The position numbers and the translations under genes are program-made. A stretch of 64,000 nucleotides of DNA, from the NCBI RefSeq assembly GCF_016124325.1, contig NZ_WGNY01000012.1, positions 1 through 64,000 on the forward strand, in the 5' to 3' direction. The notes below the pieces were generated by a model that saw only the letters and a list, made by a program, of their open reading frames with translations, was not told where the DNA came from and did not search any database. The DNA is from Phenylobacterium sp. GTDB lineage: Bacteria; Pseudomonadota; Alphaproteobacteria; Caulobacterales; Caulobacteraceae. Below, piece after piece: positions 34,634-43,223 of the stretch; position 1 is the first letter of the stretch; each line of letters begins with the position of its first letter.

Positions 34634-35569
34634 CTAGCTCCGGGCGGCGCGCCTTAGGGCCTGGGGCGGCTGGCCGAAGGCGCGCAGGAAGGCGCGCCGC
34701 ATCCGTTCCGGATCGCCGAAGCCGACCTCTTCGGCCACGCGGTCGATCGGCGCCTGGCCGGTCTCCACAGCTGTCCGGGCCGCCTCCAGGCGTAGGCGCT
34801 CGACGGCCTTGGCGGGGGTGGCGCCGGTCTCGGCGACGAAGGCGCGGGCGAAGTTGCGCGGGCTCATGGCGACCTGACCGGCCAGGCGCTCGACGGTGAG
34901 CGGCTCGGCGAGATGCGCGCGTATCCAGTCCATCAGGTCCGCGAAACGGCCGTTGCGGCCGCCCAGTTCGATGAGCGCCGAGAACTGCGACTGGCCGCCG
35001 GGACGGCGCTGGTGCACGACGAGCTGCTGGGCGACCCGGCGAGCGACCGCCGCGCCAAGGTCCTCCTCCACCAGCGCCAGCGCCAGGTCGATGCCGGCGG
35101 TGATGCCGGCCGAGGTCCAGACTTCGCCGTCGCGGATGAAGATGCGGTCGGCCTCCAGCTTCACCTTCGGGTAGCGGCGCGTGAAGTCGTCCGTGCGGCT
35201 CCAGTGCGTGGTCGCGCGGCGCCCGTCCAGCAGCCCCGCCTCGGCCAGCAGATAGGCGCCGGAGCAGACGCTGGTCGGGCGCCGGATCGCCGTGCGACGC
35301 AGCCAGGCGACGATCTCGCGCAGCTCGGCCAGGGCGCGCGTGCCGTCGCCGCCCGAGATCATGACCGTGTCGAACGGCCCGTCGCACAACGGCTCGGCGG
35401 CGAAGCAGACGCCCGAGGAGCTGCGGACCAGCCCGCCGCCCGGCGCCAGGACGCAGAGGTCGTAGCTGCCCGGACGGTAGCGTTCGGCGATCTCGAAGGC
35501 GGCGATGGGCCCGGCGGCGTCCAGCAGCTGGAACCCGGGGAAGATCACCAGGGCGAGGCGGCGGGTCAT
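34634..35569 (-). CDS. GlxA-type regulator (DJ-1/PfpI plus AraC HTH)
   Basis: A 311-residue two-domain regulator. The N-terminal DJ-1/PfpI domain (about 1-185) includes SVCSGAYLLAEAGLLDGRRATTHW, with Cys at the nucleophile elbow. The C-terminal AraC double helix-turn-helix (about 210-305) includes MSPRNFARAFVAETGATPAK and EEVGFGDPERMRRAF. It diverges from the DJ-1 enzyme at 35651 with an 81-base gap, which suggests it controls that gene. Confidence 0.9.
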   Translation of the reverse strand: MTRRLALVIFPGFQLLDAAGPIAAFEIAERYRPGSYDLCVLAPGGGLVRSSSGVCFAAEPLCDGPFDTVMISGGDGTRALAELREIVAWLRRTAIRRPTSVCSGAYLLAEAGLLDGRRATTHWSRTDDFTRRYPKVKLEADRIFIRDGEVWTSAGITAGIDLALALVEEDLGAAVARRVAQQLVVHQRRPGGQSQFSALIELGGRNGRFADLMDWIRAHLAEPLTVERLAGQVAMSPRNFARAFVAETGATPAKAVERLRLEAARTAVETGQAPIDRVAEEVGFGDPERMRRAFLRAFGQPPQALRRAARS

Positions 35570-35650
35570 GGCGGAAAATGCGGGAAGTCTGTCATTTCAG
35601 CCAGACGATGCCGTGGCTAGGCTTCCTCCGTCAACCGAGGAGGCTCGCCC

Positions 35651-36337
35651 ATGTCCCGCCTGCAGATCGTCATCGCCCTCTATCCGGGCGTCACCCATCT
35701 CGACTTCACCGGCCCGCACCAGGTGCTGGTGCGCACGCCCGACGCCGATCTGGTCACCGCGTCGATGGGCGGACAGGATATCGAGGCCGAGGGCCTGGTC
35801 TTCTCCGGCCTCGCCGACTTGGCGAAGCTCGAACGCTGCGACGTGCTGCTCATCCCCGGCGGCTTCGGCACGACCGACGCCATGCTCGACGAGGCGTTCA
35901 TGGCCGAGATCCGACGTCTCGGCGCGGGGGCGAAGTACCTGACCTCGGTCTGCACCGGGTCGCTGATCCTGGGGGCGGCGGGTTTCCTGAAGGGCAAGCG
36001 CGCCGCTTGCCACTGGGCCTGGCGCAGCCTGCTGGAGCCGCTCGGCGCCAAGGTGAGCGAAGAGCGGGTCTGTCGCGACGGCAATGTCATCACGGGCGGC
36101 GGCGTGACGGCCGGCATCGACTTCGCCTTCGTGCTGCTCGAGGAGCTGACGGGCCGCGACTACGCCGAGGCGATGCAGCTCGGGCTGGAGTATGCGCCGG
36201 CGCCGCCGTTCAACGCGGGCCGTCCCGAACTGGCGCGGCCCGAGGTGCTGGCCTTGGTGCAGGCGCGGATGGCGGACGCCATGCGCGCCAGGGCCGACGC
36301 CGCCGGCGAGGCCGCCGGCCGCCTCGAGACAGCCTAG
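35651..36337 (+). CDS. DJ-1/PfpI enzyme, isonitrile hydratase-like
   Basis: A 228-residue single-domain protein of the type of Pseudomonas isonitrile hydratase InhA, which has the same length and turns isocyanides into N-formamides. The nucleophile Cys is in TSVCTGSLILGAAGFLKGKRA, and Asp and Glu side groups (LYPGVTHLDFTGPHQV) are in the usual places. Paired with the divergent GlxA-type regulator. The final 4 bases overlap the RidA-like gene. Confidence 0.8.
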   Translation: MSRLQIVIALYPGVTHLDFTGPHQVLVRTPDADLVTASMGGQDIEAEGLVFSGLADLAKLERCDVLLIPGGFGTTDAMLDEAFMAEIRRLGAGAKYLTSVCTGSLILGAAGFLKGKRAACHWAWRSLLEPLGAKVSEERVCRDGNVITGGGVTAGIDFAFVLLEELTGRDYAEAMQLGLEYAPAPPFNAGRPELARPEVLALVQARMADAMRARADAAGEAAGRLETA

Positions 36338-36864
36338 CGCGGGGGCTTCGGCTTCCCGGCGTAGGCGATCATCTGGATCTCGACGACGCCTTCGTCGACC
36401 AGCAGGCCCGTCGTGCCGACCGCCGTCCAGGCGGGGTGGGGCGGGGGCATGAATTCGTCCTTCACGGCGCTGAAAGCGGCGAACTGCTCGTCGCGCGAGC
36501 CGTCGAAGCCCGGGCCGTTCCAGACGTGGAAGGTGTTGACCATCGTCACGTCGGCGAAGGTCAGGCCCTCGGCCTTCAGCGTCGCTTCGATCGACTGGAA
36601 CGCGCGCCGGACATAGCCCTTGAACGCTTCGGGGCCGCGGTCGGCCTGGCCTCGCGGACCGGCGATCACGCCCGAGATGAAGAGGAAATCGCCCGCCCGG
36701 CGGGCGGGCGCGTACTTGACCTGGTCGTAGGCGCGCTGCGCCCCGGCGGAGGGGATCACCACCTCGCCGCCGGGCGCCGGGATCTGGCGGGGATACGAGT
36801 CGGTCGGCTGGGCCATGGCGGGGCTCGCGAGGAACAGGAAAGCAAGGAGGGCGCGTCTGATCAT
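36334..36864 (-). CDS. Exported RidA-family protein
   Basis: A 176-residue RidA/YjgF-fold protein with a signal peptide (LLAFLFLASPAMAQ, cut near residue 18), so it acts in the periplasm and is not the cytosolic imine deaminase. The core includes FLFISGVIAG and HPAWTAVGTTGLL; the Arg normally used by RidA (C-terminal R-x-x-V-x-V) is not seen in the equivalent position, where the sequence reads HPAWTAVG. The start may be MRLDG at 36882 or MIRR at 36864; both keep the signal peptide. Confidence 0.75.
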   Translation of the reverse strand: MIRRALLAFLFLASPAMAQPTDSYPRQIPAPGGEVVIPSAGAQRAYDQVKYAPARRAGDFLFISGVIAGPRGQADRGPEAFKGYVRRAFQSIEATLKAEGLTFADVTMVNTFHVWNGPGFDGSRDEQFAAFSAVKDEFMPPPHPAWTAVGTTGLLVDEGVVEIQMIAYAGKPKPPR

Positions 36865-36945
36865 ACGGCCATCTAGGCGCATCCGCCCAGCGCGCCCAAT
36901 GCAATGTATTCATGATGGCCGGCGCGCCAGGGTCGTCGGCGGGCC

Positions 36946-37029
36946 ATGAGACGCGTCGCGATCGTCAGCGGACCGCCGGGGGCAGGAAAGCCGGCCGTGG
37001 CGCGGTGGTTCACGTTCCCGACGCGCTAG
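36946..37029 (+). pseudogene. 27-codon remnant with a P-loop
   Basis: An ATG opens MRRVAIVSGPPGAGKPAVAR followed by WFTFPTR and TAG. The first half is a textbook Walker A strand-loop, V-x-x-x-GPPGAGK, except the final Ser/Thr is Pro. The frame stops after 27 codons, over the nadC stop. It looks like the start of a P-loop kinase or AAA gene that lost the rest, though a chance match in GC-rich DNA is possible. Confidence 0.4.
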
Positions 37030-37877
37030 TCGCCGACGGCGTCGAGGCCGATGTCGAGGACGCGGACCGAGTGGGTCAGAGCGCCCACGCTGATCACGTC
37101 CACCCCGGTCTCGGCGATGGCGCGCACGCCCTCCAGGCTGATGCCGCCGGAGGCCTCCAGCAGGACCCGGCCGTCGGCGGTCGCCACGGCCTCGCGCAGG
37201 TCCTCGAGGCTGAAGTTGTCGAGCATGATCACGTCGGGATCGTGCGCCAGGGCCTCCTGGAGCTGGACGAGGCTGTCCACCTCGACCTCCACCTTCACCA
37301 GATGGCCGGCGGCGGCCTTGGCGCGGCGGATGGCCTCGCCCACCGAGCCGCAGGCGGCGACGTGGTTGTCCTTGATCAGGATCGCGTCATCCAGGCCGAA
37401 GCGGTGGTTGACCCCGCCGCCGCAGCGCACCGCGTACTTCTCCAGCGCCCGCAGTCCGGGCGTGGTCTTGCGGGTGTCGGTAATCCGGGCGTGCGTGCCG
37501 CCGACGGCGTCGACGTAGTCCTGGGTCAGGGTCGCGATGCCGCAGAGCCGTCCCAGCAGGTTGAGGGCGGTCCGCTCGGCCGTGAGGATCGCCCGGGCGT
37601 TGCCGCTGACGCGGGCGAGGGTGGTCGCGGCGGGCACCGCCTGGCCGTCCTCCGTCAGCGCGTCGAACGTCGCGGTCGGATCGAGTTCGGCGAGGGTCAG
37701 GCGAATGCAGGCGAGGCCGGCGACCACCCCGCCCCGGCGGGTCGCGAAGTCGGCGGTCAGCCTGGCGTCGGCGGGGACGCAGGCGCTCGCGGTGATGTCG
37801 CCGGCGCGCCCGAGGTCCTCGGCCAGGGCGGTGCGGATCACCTGCGTGAAGAAGATGTCGGGAAGCGGTTCGATCAT
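37026..37877 (-). CDS. nadC: Nicotinate-nucleotide pyrophosphorylase (carboxylating)
   Basis: NadC turns quinolinate and PRPP into nicotinate mononucleotide, the last step of the de novo NAD branch. The 283-residue product has TRKTTPGLRALEKYAVRCGG (about 140-159, PRPP-binding), ILIKDNHVAA and MLDNF (metal/substrate). Start overlaps the nadB stop by 4 bases. Last gene of nadA-GyrI-nadB-nadC. Confidence 0.96.
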   Translation of the reverse strand: MIEPLPDIFFTQVIRTALAEDLGRAGDITASACVPADARLTADFATRRGGVVAGLACIRLTLAELDPTATFDALTEDGQAVPAATTLARVSGNARAILTAERTALNLLGRLCGIATLTQDYVDAVGGTHARITDTRKTTPGLRALEKYAVRCGGGVNHRFGLDDAILIKDNHVAACGSVGEAIRRAKAAAGHLVKVEVEVDSLVQLQEALAHDPDVIMLDNFSLEDLREAVATADGRVLLEASGGISLEGVRAIAETGVDVISVGALTHSVRVLDIGLDAVGD

Positions 37878-39394
37878 TCGGCGGCGTACCTGAGGTCCTG
37901 ACGGTCGATGTCGCCGAGGGTGGCGAACGTGCGCCGCGGTTGCTGAGAATCCGTAAAGTCGGTTCGGAAGTGCGCGCCGCGGCTCTCGCGGCGGGCCAGG
38001 GCGCCGGCGGCGATGAAGCGGGCGGCGATCAGCGGCGCGCTGCGCCCGTGGGCGGCCTCCAAGGCGCCGATCAGGTCGAGGAGGCGCGTCAGGCCCTGGG
38101 CGTCGCGCATCACCCCGGCGTCACGGCTCATCGCCTCGCGCAGCGTCTTGAGTGCGGGGGCCGGCAGTTCGCCCGCCGTCACGGCCGCGAGGGGGCCGGC
38201 TTGCGCCGCCTCGGCCGCGGCGGCCCGGCCGGCGCGTGCGCCGAAGACCGCCGCCTCCAGCAGCGAGTTCGAGGCCAGGCGGTTCGCGCCATGGACGCCC
38301 GTCGAGGCGCACTCGCCCGCCGCGTAGAGGCCCGGCAGAGAGGTCCGGCCCTCGGCGTCGGTGGCGATCCCGCCCATGTGATAGTGGCAGGCCGGGGCCA
38401 CGGGGATGGGTTGGACCCGAGGATCGATCCCGCCGCCCATGCAGGCGGCGAACACGCCGGGGAATTCGTCGGGGAAATGCGCGCCGACCGCCTCGCGGGC
38501 GTCGAGGAAGGCGCCGCGGCCCGCCTCGCGTTCGGTGTGGAGCGCGCGGGCCACCACGTCGCGCGGCGCGAGCTCGGCCGCCGGGTGGTAGCGCGCCATG
38601 AACCGCTCGCCGCGGCTGTTGATCAGCACCGCGCCTTCGCCGCGCAGCGCTTCCGTCGCGAGCGGCGCCGGGTCGCGGCCGATGTCGATGGCCGTGGGGT
38701 GGAACTGGACGAATTCGGCGTCGGCGATCACCGCGCCGGCGAGGGCGGCCAGGCCGAGGCCTTCGCCCTTGAGCTCGGGTGGGGTGGTGGTGACGGCGTA
38801 GAGCCCGCCCACGCCGCCGGTGGCGAGCACGACCGCCCGGGCTTCGATCTCGACGATCTGGCCGTCGATCCGCGCCGCCACGCCGCCGATCCGTCCGTCG
38901 TCGGCCCGCAGCAGGCCGACGAGCCGCGCGCCCGTCCGGACCTGGATGTGGGGCGCGGCCAGCGCCGCGACGCTCACCGCCTGCATGATTTCGCGCCCGG
39001 CCTGGTCGCCCTTCACACGGGCGACGCGAGCCCGGGAGTGGGCGGCTTCCAGGCTCTGGGCGAAGGCGCCGTCGGCGGCCCGGTCGAACGGCGCGCCCAG
39101 CGCCGCCAGGCGGCGGACGGCTTCGGGGCCTTCCTCGGCCAGCATGCGCGCGACCTCGGGCGCGACGAGGCCCGCGCCGGCCGTCACCGTGTCGGCGGCG
39201 TGCAGCGCGGGCGTGTCGTCCGCGCCCAGCGCCGCGGCCACGCCGCCCTGCGCCCAGGCCGAGGAGCAGCCCTGGTTCAGGGGCGTCTCGGTGAGCACCA
39301 GCGCCTTGGCCGGGGCGGCGGCCAGGGCCGCGCTCAGGCCGGCGAGGCCGGCGCCGACGACCAGGACGCCGTCATGACGGATGCGCTCAGCCAT
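37874..39394 (-). CDS. nadB: L-aspartate oxidase
   Basis: FAD enzyme making iminoaspartate for NadA. The 506-residue product has the dinucleotide motif VVGAGLAGLSAA (about 12-23), SSAWAQGGVAAA (substrate loop), and HYHMGGIATDAEGRTSLPGLYAAGE near 335-360. The covalent-flavin His of fumarate reductase is absent, as expected for NadB. It overlaps the GyrI-like gene upstream by 8 bases and nadC downstream by 4. Confidence 0.96.
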   Translation of the reverse strand: MAERIRHDGVLVVGAGLAGLSAALAAAPAKALVLTETPLNQGCSSAWAQGGVAAALGADDTPALHAADTVTAGAGLVAPEVARMLAEEGPEAVRRLAALGAPFDRAADGAFAQSLEAAHSRARVARVKGDQAGREIMQAVSVAALAAPHIQVRTGARLVGLLRADDGRIGGVAARIDGQIVEIEARAVVLATGGVGGLYAVTTTPPELKGEGLGLAALAGAVIADAEFVQFHPTAIDIGRDPAPLATEALRGEGAVLINSRGERFMARYHPAAELAPRDVVARALHTEREAGRGAFLDAREAVGAHFPDEFPGVFAACMGGGIDPRVQPIPVAPACHYHMGGIATDAEGRTSLPGLYAAGECASTGVHGANRLASNSLLEAAVFGARAGRAAAAEAAQAGPLAAVTAGELPAPALKTLREAMSRDAGVMRDAQGLTRLLDLIGALEAAHGRSAPLIAARFIAAGALARRESRGAHFRTDFTDSQQPRRTFATLGDIDRQDLRYAAE

Positions 39395-39845
39395 GGGCGG
39401 CCTCGTAATAGATGTCGGTGCGGCGGGTGCGCGTCTCCAGGTCGAACGGCCCGTGCACCTCCCAGTGGACGCCGGTCAGGCCGCGCCCGAGGCGCGCCGC
39501 GCCGGCCTTGGCCGCATCGTGCGCGCGGCCGCGTTCCGAATAGGCGCCCAGATGCGTCACCTGGACGGCCTCGCCGCCGGGCGTCCGCCAGGGCGCGACG
39601 GCGCCGATCCGGGGGAAGGGGCGCGACACGCCCACCCCGATCCTCAGGTCCAGCACGCCGTCGGCCTCGCCTTCGCAGAGGACGACGTCGCCCCAGTAGG
39701 GCCCGCAGTCGCCCGCCCGCAGCGCCGAATGCACGGCGTCGAGCGCGCCGAACACGACCTGCGGCAGTTGCTCGGGCGTGACCCGCGCGGAAACCGCCGC
39801 CATGTCGCGGGCCGCCACCGTCGTCAGGACCGGGGCGTAGTCCAC
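39387..39845 (-). CDS. GyrI-like effector-binding domain protein in the nad operon
   Basis: A 152-residue protein resembling the GyrI-like/AraC effector-binding fold: an initial beta region with TPEQLPQVVFGALDAVHSAL, a PFPRIGAVAPWRTPGGEAVQVTHLG core and a C-terminal VHWEVHGPFDLETRTRRTDIYY, similar to the E-V-Y-G-P-x-D...TDI-Y end of that family. It lies 1 base after nadA and overlaps nadB by 8 bases, so it is made with the quinolinate enzymes. It may bind a small molecule; its role is unknown. Confidence 0.68.
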   Translation of the reverse strand: MDYAPVLTTVAARDMAAVSARVTPEQLPQVVFGALDAVHSALRAGDCGPYWGDVVLCEGEADGVLDLRIGVGVSRPFPRIGAVAPWRTPGGEAVQVTHLGAYSERGRAHDAAKAGAARLGRGLTGVHWEVHGPFDLETRTRRTDIYYEAAHG

Positions 39846-39846
39846 C

Positions 39847-40929
39847 TCAGATCAGCTCCACGTCCACGTGGTGGCGGGCCTTGACCAGGTCGTAGCGCGC
39901 GGGCTTCGCCGGCGGCGGCAGGTCGATCATCCGCTGGACGGCCAGGCGGGCGCGTTCGGCGATGGCCGGATCGACGATGACTTCGTAGCGATCCTCGACC
40001 AGGGCCTCGTAGATGTTCTCCAGGGTGATGCGCTTCATGTGCGGGCACAGGTTGCAGGGCCGCACGAACTCGGTGTCGACCGCATCGGCCGCGACGTTGT
40101 CGGCCATCGAGCACTCGGTGATCAGCACCACGCGCCGGGGCTTCCGCTTGAGCACATAGTCGTTCATGGCCGCCGTCGAGCCGGCGAAGTCCGACACCTC
40201 CAGCACCTCGGCGGGGCACTCCGGATGCGCCAGCACCTCGGCGTCGGGCCAGGCCGCCTTGATCTCCAGGATGTCGGCGGCGGTGAAGCGCTCGTGCACC
40301 TCGCAGCGGCCCTTCCAGGCGATGATGCCGACCTCGGTCTGGCGCGCGACGTTGCGGGCCAGGAACTCGTCGGGGATCAGGATCACCCGGTCGACGCCCC
40401 ACATCCGCGCGGCTTCCTCGACCACCTGCACGGCGTTGGCGCTGGTGCAGCAGATGTCGGTCTCGGCCTTCACGTCGGCGGTGGTGTTCACGTAGGTGAC
40501 GACCGGCAGGCCGGGGTAGCGCTGCTTGATCAGCCGCACGTCGGCGCCGGTGATCGAGCTGGCCAGGCTGCAGCCGGCGCGCAGGTCCGGGATCAGCACG
40601 CGCTTTTCGGGGCTGAGGATCTTGGACGTCTCGGCCATGAAGTGGACGCCGGCCTGCACGATCACCGCGGCGTCCGAGCGCGCGGCCTCCTTGGCCAGGC
40701 CCAGGCTGTCGCCGACGTAGTCGCCCACGCCGTGGAAGATCTCCGGCGTCATGTAGTTGTGGGCCAGGATGACCGCGTTCCTTTCCCGCTTCAGCCGGTT
40801 GATCTCGGCGATCAGCGGGGCCTGGAGGCGCCACTCCATGGGCGTGACGTGCCGCTTCACCTTCTCCCAGGCCGGCTGGGTGAGGGCCTCGACCTCGGGG
40901 GTGAACGCGAACTGGAAGCCGTCGGCCAT
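39847..40929 (-). CDS. nadA: Quinolinate synthase A
   Basis: NadA condenses iminoaspartate with dihydroxyacetone phosphate using a [4Fe-4S] cluster. The 360-residue product has candidate cluster cysteines in GCSLASS (about 129-135), CCTSAN (near 170) and [16 protein letters not shown] (near 305). Start ATG has a strong AAGGAGG site 5 bases before it. First gene of the operon; two palindromic operators lie upstream. Confidence 0.96.
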   Translation of the reverse strand: MADGFQFAFTPEVEALTQPAWEKVKRHVTPMEWRLQAPLIAEINRLKRERNAVILAHNYMTPEIFHGVGDYVGDSLGLAKEAARSDAAVIVQAGVHFMAETSKILSPEKRVLIPDLRAGCSLASSITGADVRLIKQRYPGLPVVTYVNTTADVKAETDICCTSANAVQVVEEAARMWGVDRVILIPDEFLARNVARQTEVGIIAWKGRCEVHERFTAADILEIKAAWPDAEVLAHPECPAEVLEVSDFAGSTAAMNDYVLKRKPRRVVLITECSMADNVAADAVDTEFVRPCNLCPHMKRITLENIYEALVEDRYEVIVDPAIAERARLAVQRMIDLPPPAKPARYDLVKARHHVDVELI

Positions 40930-40941
40930 GGAGTCCTCCTT

Positions 40942-41029
40942 ATGCTCAAAGTGAGCATTTCTCTGGCCTTTAAAAACGCGCCAAGGCGTCGAGGCCCGGG
41001 CGCCGCATGCTTATGCTCACTTGGAGCAA
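40942..41029 (-). promoter_or_regulatory. Two palindromic operators upstream of nadA
   Basis: ATGCTCAAAGTGAGCAT (40942-40958) is a perfect 7+3+7 palindrome only 13 bases before the nadA start. A second copy, ATGCTCACTTGGAGCAA (41013-41029), matches on 5 of 7 base pairs (TGCTC with GAGCA, broken at the ends). Centre spacing is 71 bases. Nudix-related NAD regulators (NrtR/NadQ) are known to bind palindromes ahead of nad operons in alphaproteobacteria; no such regulator gene is in the window, so the link is inference. Confidence 0.65.
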
Positions 41030-41092
41030 AACCAGCTTGACACACATATAGGCCTGACGCGGCGGTACGCAAGCGCCAATTTCCGGCGAAAG

Positions 41093-43072
41093 TCAGACTG
41101 GCGGCAGAACCCCGGCGATGACGTGGGCCAGCTGGTCCGCGCCGTAGGGCTTGCGCAGCAGCGGCCAGGGCGCCCCTTCCGCGGCGCTCAGCGTCTCGCC
41201 GGTGTAGCCGGACGACAGGATGACCGGCAGGTCCGGACGGAGGCTCACCGCCTCGCGGGCGAGGTCCACGCCCGACCGGTCGCCCGGCATGATAAGGTCG
41301 GTGAGCAGGAGATCGACCTCCGCCCCCGTCCGGAGGATCGCCAGCGCATCGGACGCGCCCCCGACCGGCCGCACGCTGTGGCCGAGTTCCTCCAGCATGG
41401 CCTGCGCCAGCTCGGCGACCTGGGGATCGTCCTCGACCAGCAGGACCCGAAGGGCCGGGCCCGCCGCCGGGCTCGGCTCGACCGGATGCGCGATCGGCGT
41501 GGCCTCGACCAGCGGCAGGTAGACGGAGAAGCACGATCCTTCGCCGGGCGCGCTCTCGACCGTGATGCTCCCGCCGCTCTGCCGGGCGAAGCCGTAGACC
41601 TGCGACAGGCCCAGGCCCGTGCCGCGTCCCTGCGGCTTGGTCGTGAAGAAAGGCTCGAACGCCCGCGCGACGGTCGCGGCGTCCATGCCGGAGCCGTTGT
41701 CGCGGACCGACACGCAGGCGTAGTCGCCGGGCTCCAGGCCCTCGATCTGGCGGGCGCCCACCTGCCGGCGCGACGTCATGATCTGCACGGCGCCGCCGAC
41801 CGAGACCGCATCGCGCGCGTTGACGACCAGGTTCATGATCGCGGCCTCGAGTTGGCCGGCGTCGAGGTTGGCCACCGCGCCGCGGGCGTCCGGCGCGATG
41901 GTCAGGGTCACGGTCTCGTCGGTGGCGCGGCGGAGCAGGGGCTCCATGCCGTTCAGGAGCCGGTCGATCTCGACCGGTTCGGGCTTCAGGGCCTGCCGGC
42001 GCGAGAACGCCAGCAGTTGCTGGGTCAGCCGCTCGGCGCGCCGCGCGGCGCCGGCCGCCGCCTCGATCATCCGGTCGCGGCGGACCGCGTCGCCGGGATG
42101 GCGCTGCATGAGGTCGAGGGCGCCGATGATGACGGTGAGCAGGTTGTTGAAGTCGTGGGCGACGCCGCCGGTGAGCTGCCCCATCGCGTCCAGCTTCTGG
42201 GCCCGGCGCAGGGCGGCCTCGGCCTCGTCGCGCTCGCTGAGCGCGGCTTCGACGCGCTCGGCGAGCAGGTCGTTGATGCGTTTGAGGTCGTCCTCGGCGC
42301 GCTTGGCGTCGGTGACGTCGAACCCGACGCCCACGAAGCCCGCGAAGCCGCCGTCGGGGCCCCATCTCGGCTGCGACACGGACCTGACCCACCGATAGTC
42401 GCCGTCGCGCCGGCGGTAGCGCGCCTCGAGGGTGAAGAGGGTCCGGGAGCTCTCGCCGGCCACCTGCTCCTGGAGCACGCGCGCGACGTCGTCCGGGTGG
42501 AGCACCTTGCGCCAGTCGAAGTCGATCGCGGCCTGGTAGTTCACGCCGAGGAAGTCGACGTAGGCCCGGTTGGCGAACTCGCGGCGGCCGTCGGTCTGCG
42601 TCACCCACATCAGGATCGGGGCGCTGTCGGCCAGGGCGCGGAACCGCGTCTCGGTGATTTCGATGGACTGGCGGGCCGCCGCCCGCGCGGCGTTGGCCTC
42701 GTCGAGCTGCAGGAGCGCTTCGCGCAGACTCGCGCAGACGACGACCGTCAGCGCCGCCGACAGCGCGAACATGATCAGCACCTCGGAGACGGAAAGGTCC
42801 GCCGAGACGCGCGGCGTATTCAGCAGACCGACGCCGAGCGCGACGGCGAGGGTCGCCCAGCCCCAGCGCGGGCCCGCGTAGAGAGTCGTCACGATGAGGG
42901 CTGGGAAGGTCGTGGCCGAGAGGCCGGGCGCGTATTCGAAGCCGATGAGCAGGCCGCGGACGGCCATGGAGGCCAGGAGCGAACCCGTCGCGATCAGCAA
43001 GGCCGTCAGGAATGGGGGCGAGCGCCGCGGAATCATCCGCAACGGCCACAACGATGGCTTCAACGACGCCAT
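41093..43072 (-). CDS. Hybrid sensor histidine kinase
   Basis: A 659-residue kinase with four N-terminal membrane helices (about 20-120, DUF4118/KdpD-like), a PAS domain (about 140-255) with HPDDV and RRDGDYRWVRS, a short coiled coil, HisKA with His306 (GGVAHDFNN), a HATPase_c domain (NARDA, DNGSGM, GTGLGLSQ) up to about 520, and a C-terminal receiver domain with the phospho-Asp in LLLTDLIMPG and Lys in LRKPYG. No partner regulator lies beside it. Start ATG at 43072 removes a low-complexity extension. Confidence 0.92.
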   Translation of the reverse strand: MASLKPSLWPLRMIPRRSPPFLTALLIATGSLLASMAVRGLLIGFEYAPGLSATTFPALIVTTLYAGPRWGWATLAVALGVGLLNTPRVSADLSVSEVLIMFALSAALTVVVCASLREALLQLDEANAARAAARQSIEITETRFRALADSAPILMWVTQTDGRREFANRAYVDFLGVNYQAAIDFDWRKVLHPDDVARVLQEQVAGESSRTLFTLEARYRRRDGDYRWVRSVSQPRWGPDGGFAGFVGVGFDVTDAKRAEDDLKRINDLLAERVEAALSERDEAEAALRRAQKLDAMGQLTGGVAHDFNNLLTVIIGALDLMQRHPGDAVRRDRMIEAAAGAARRAERLTQQLLAFSRRQALKPEPVEIDRLLNGMEPLLRRATDETVTLTIAPDARGAVANLDAGQLEAAIMNLVVNARDAVSVGGAVQIMTSRRQVGARQIEGLEPGDYACVSVRDNGSGMDAATVARAFEPFFTTKPQGRGTGLGLSQVYGFARQSGGSITVESAPGEGSCFSVYLPLVEATPIAHPVEPSPAAGPALRVLLVEDDPQVAELAQAMLEELGHSVRPVGGASDALAILRTGAEVDLLLTDLIMPGDRSGVDLAREAVSLRPDLPVILSSGYTGETLSAAEGAPWPLLRKPYGADQLAHVIAGVLPPV

Positions 43073-43223
43073 ACCGTGCCATCCCCCCTTGGGACCCGGC
43101 CAGCATGAGGGGTAAGGGGAGCCCACGCAACCTTGCCGCGGAGACCGGTCCCGGGACCCGCCCGCGCGCTCTCCGGCCAATTCCTGCCCGATACGAGTCC
43201 AAATCCCGTCGGTTTGCGACTAT

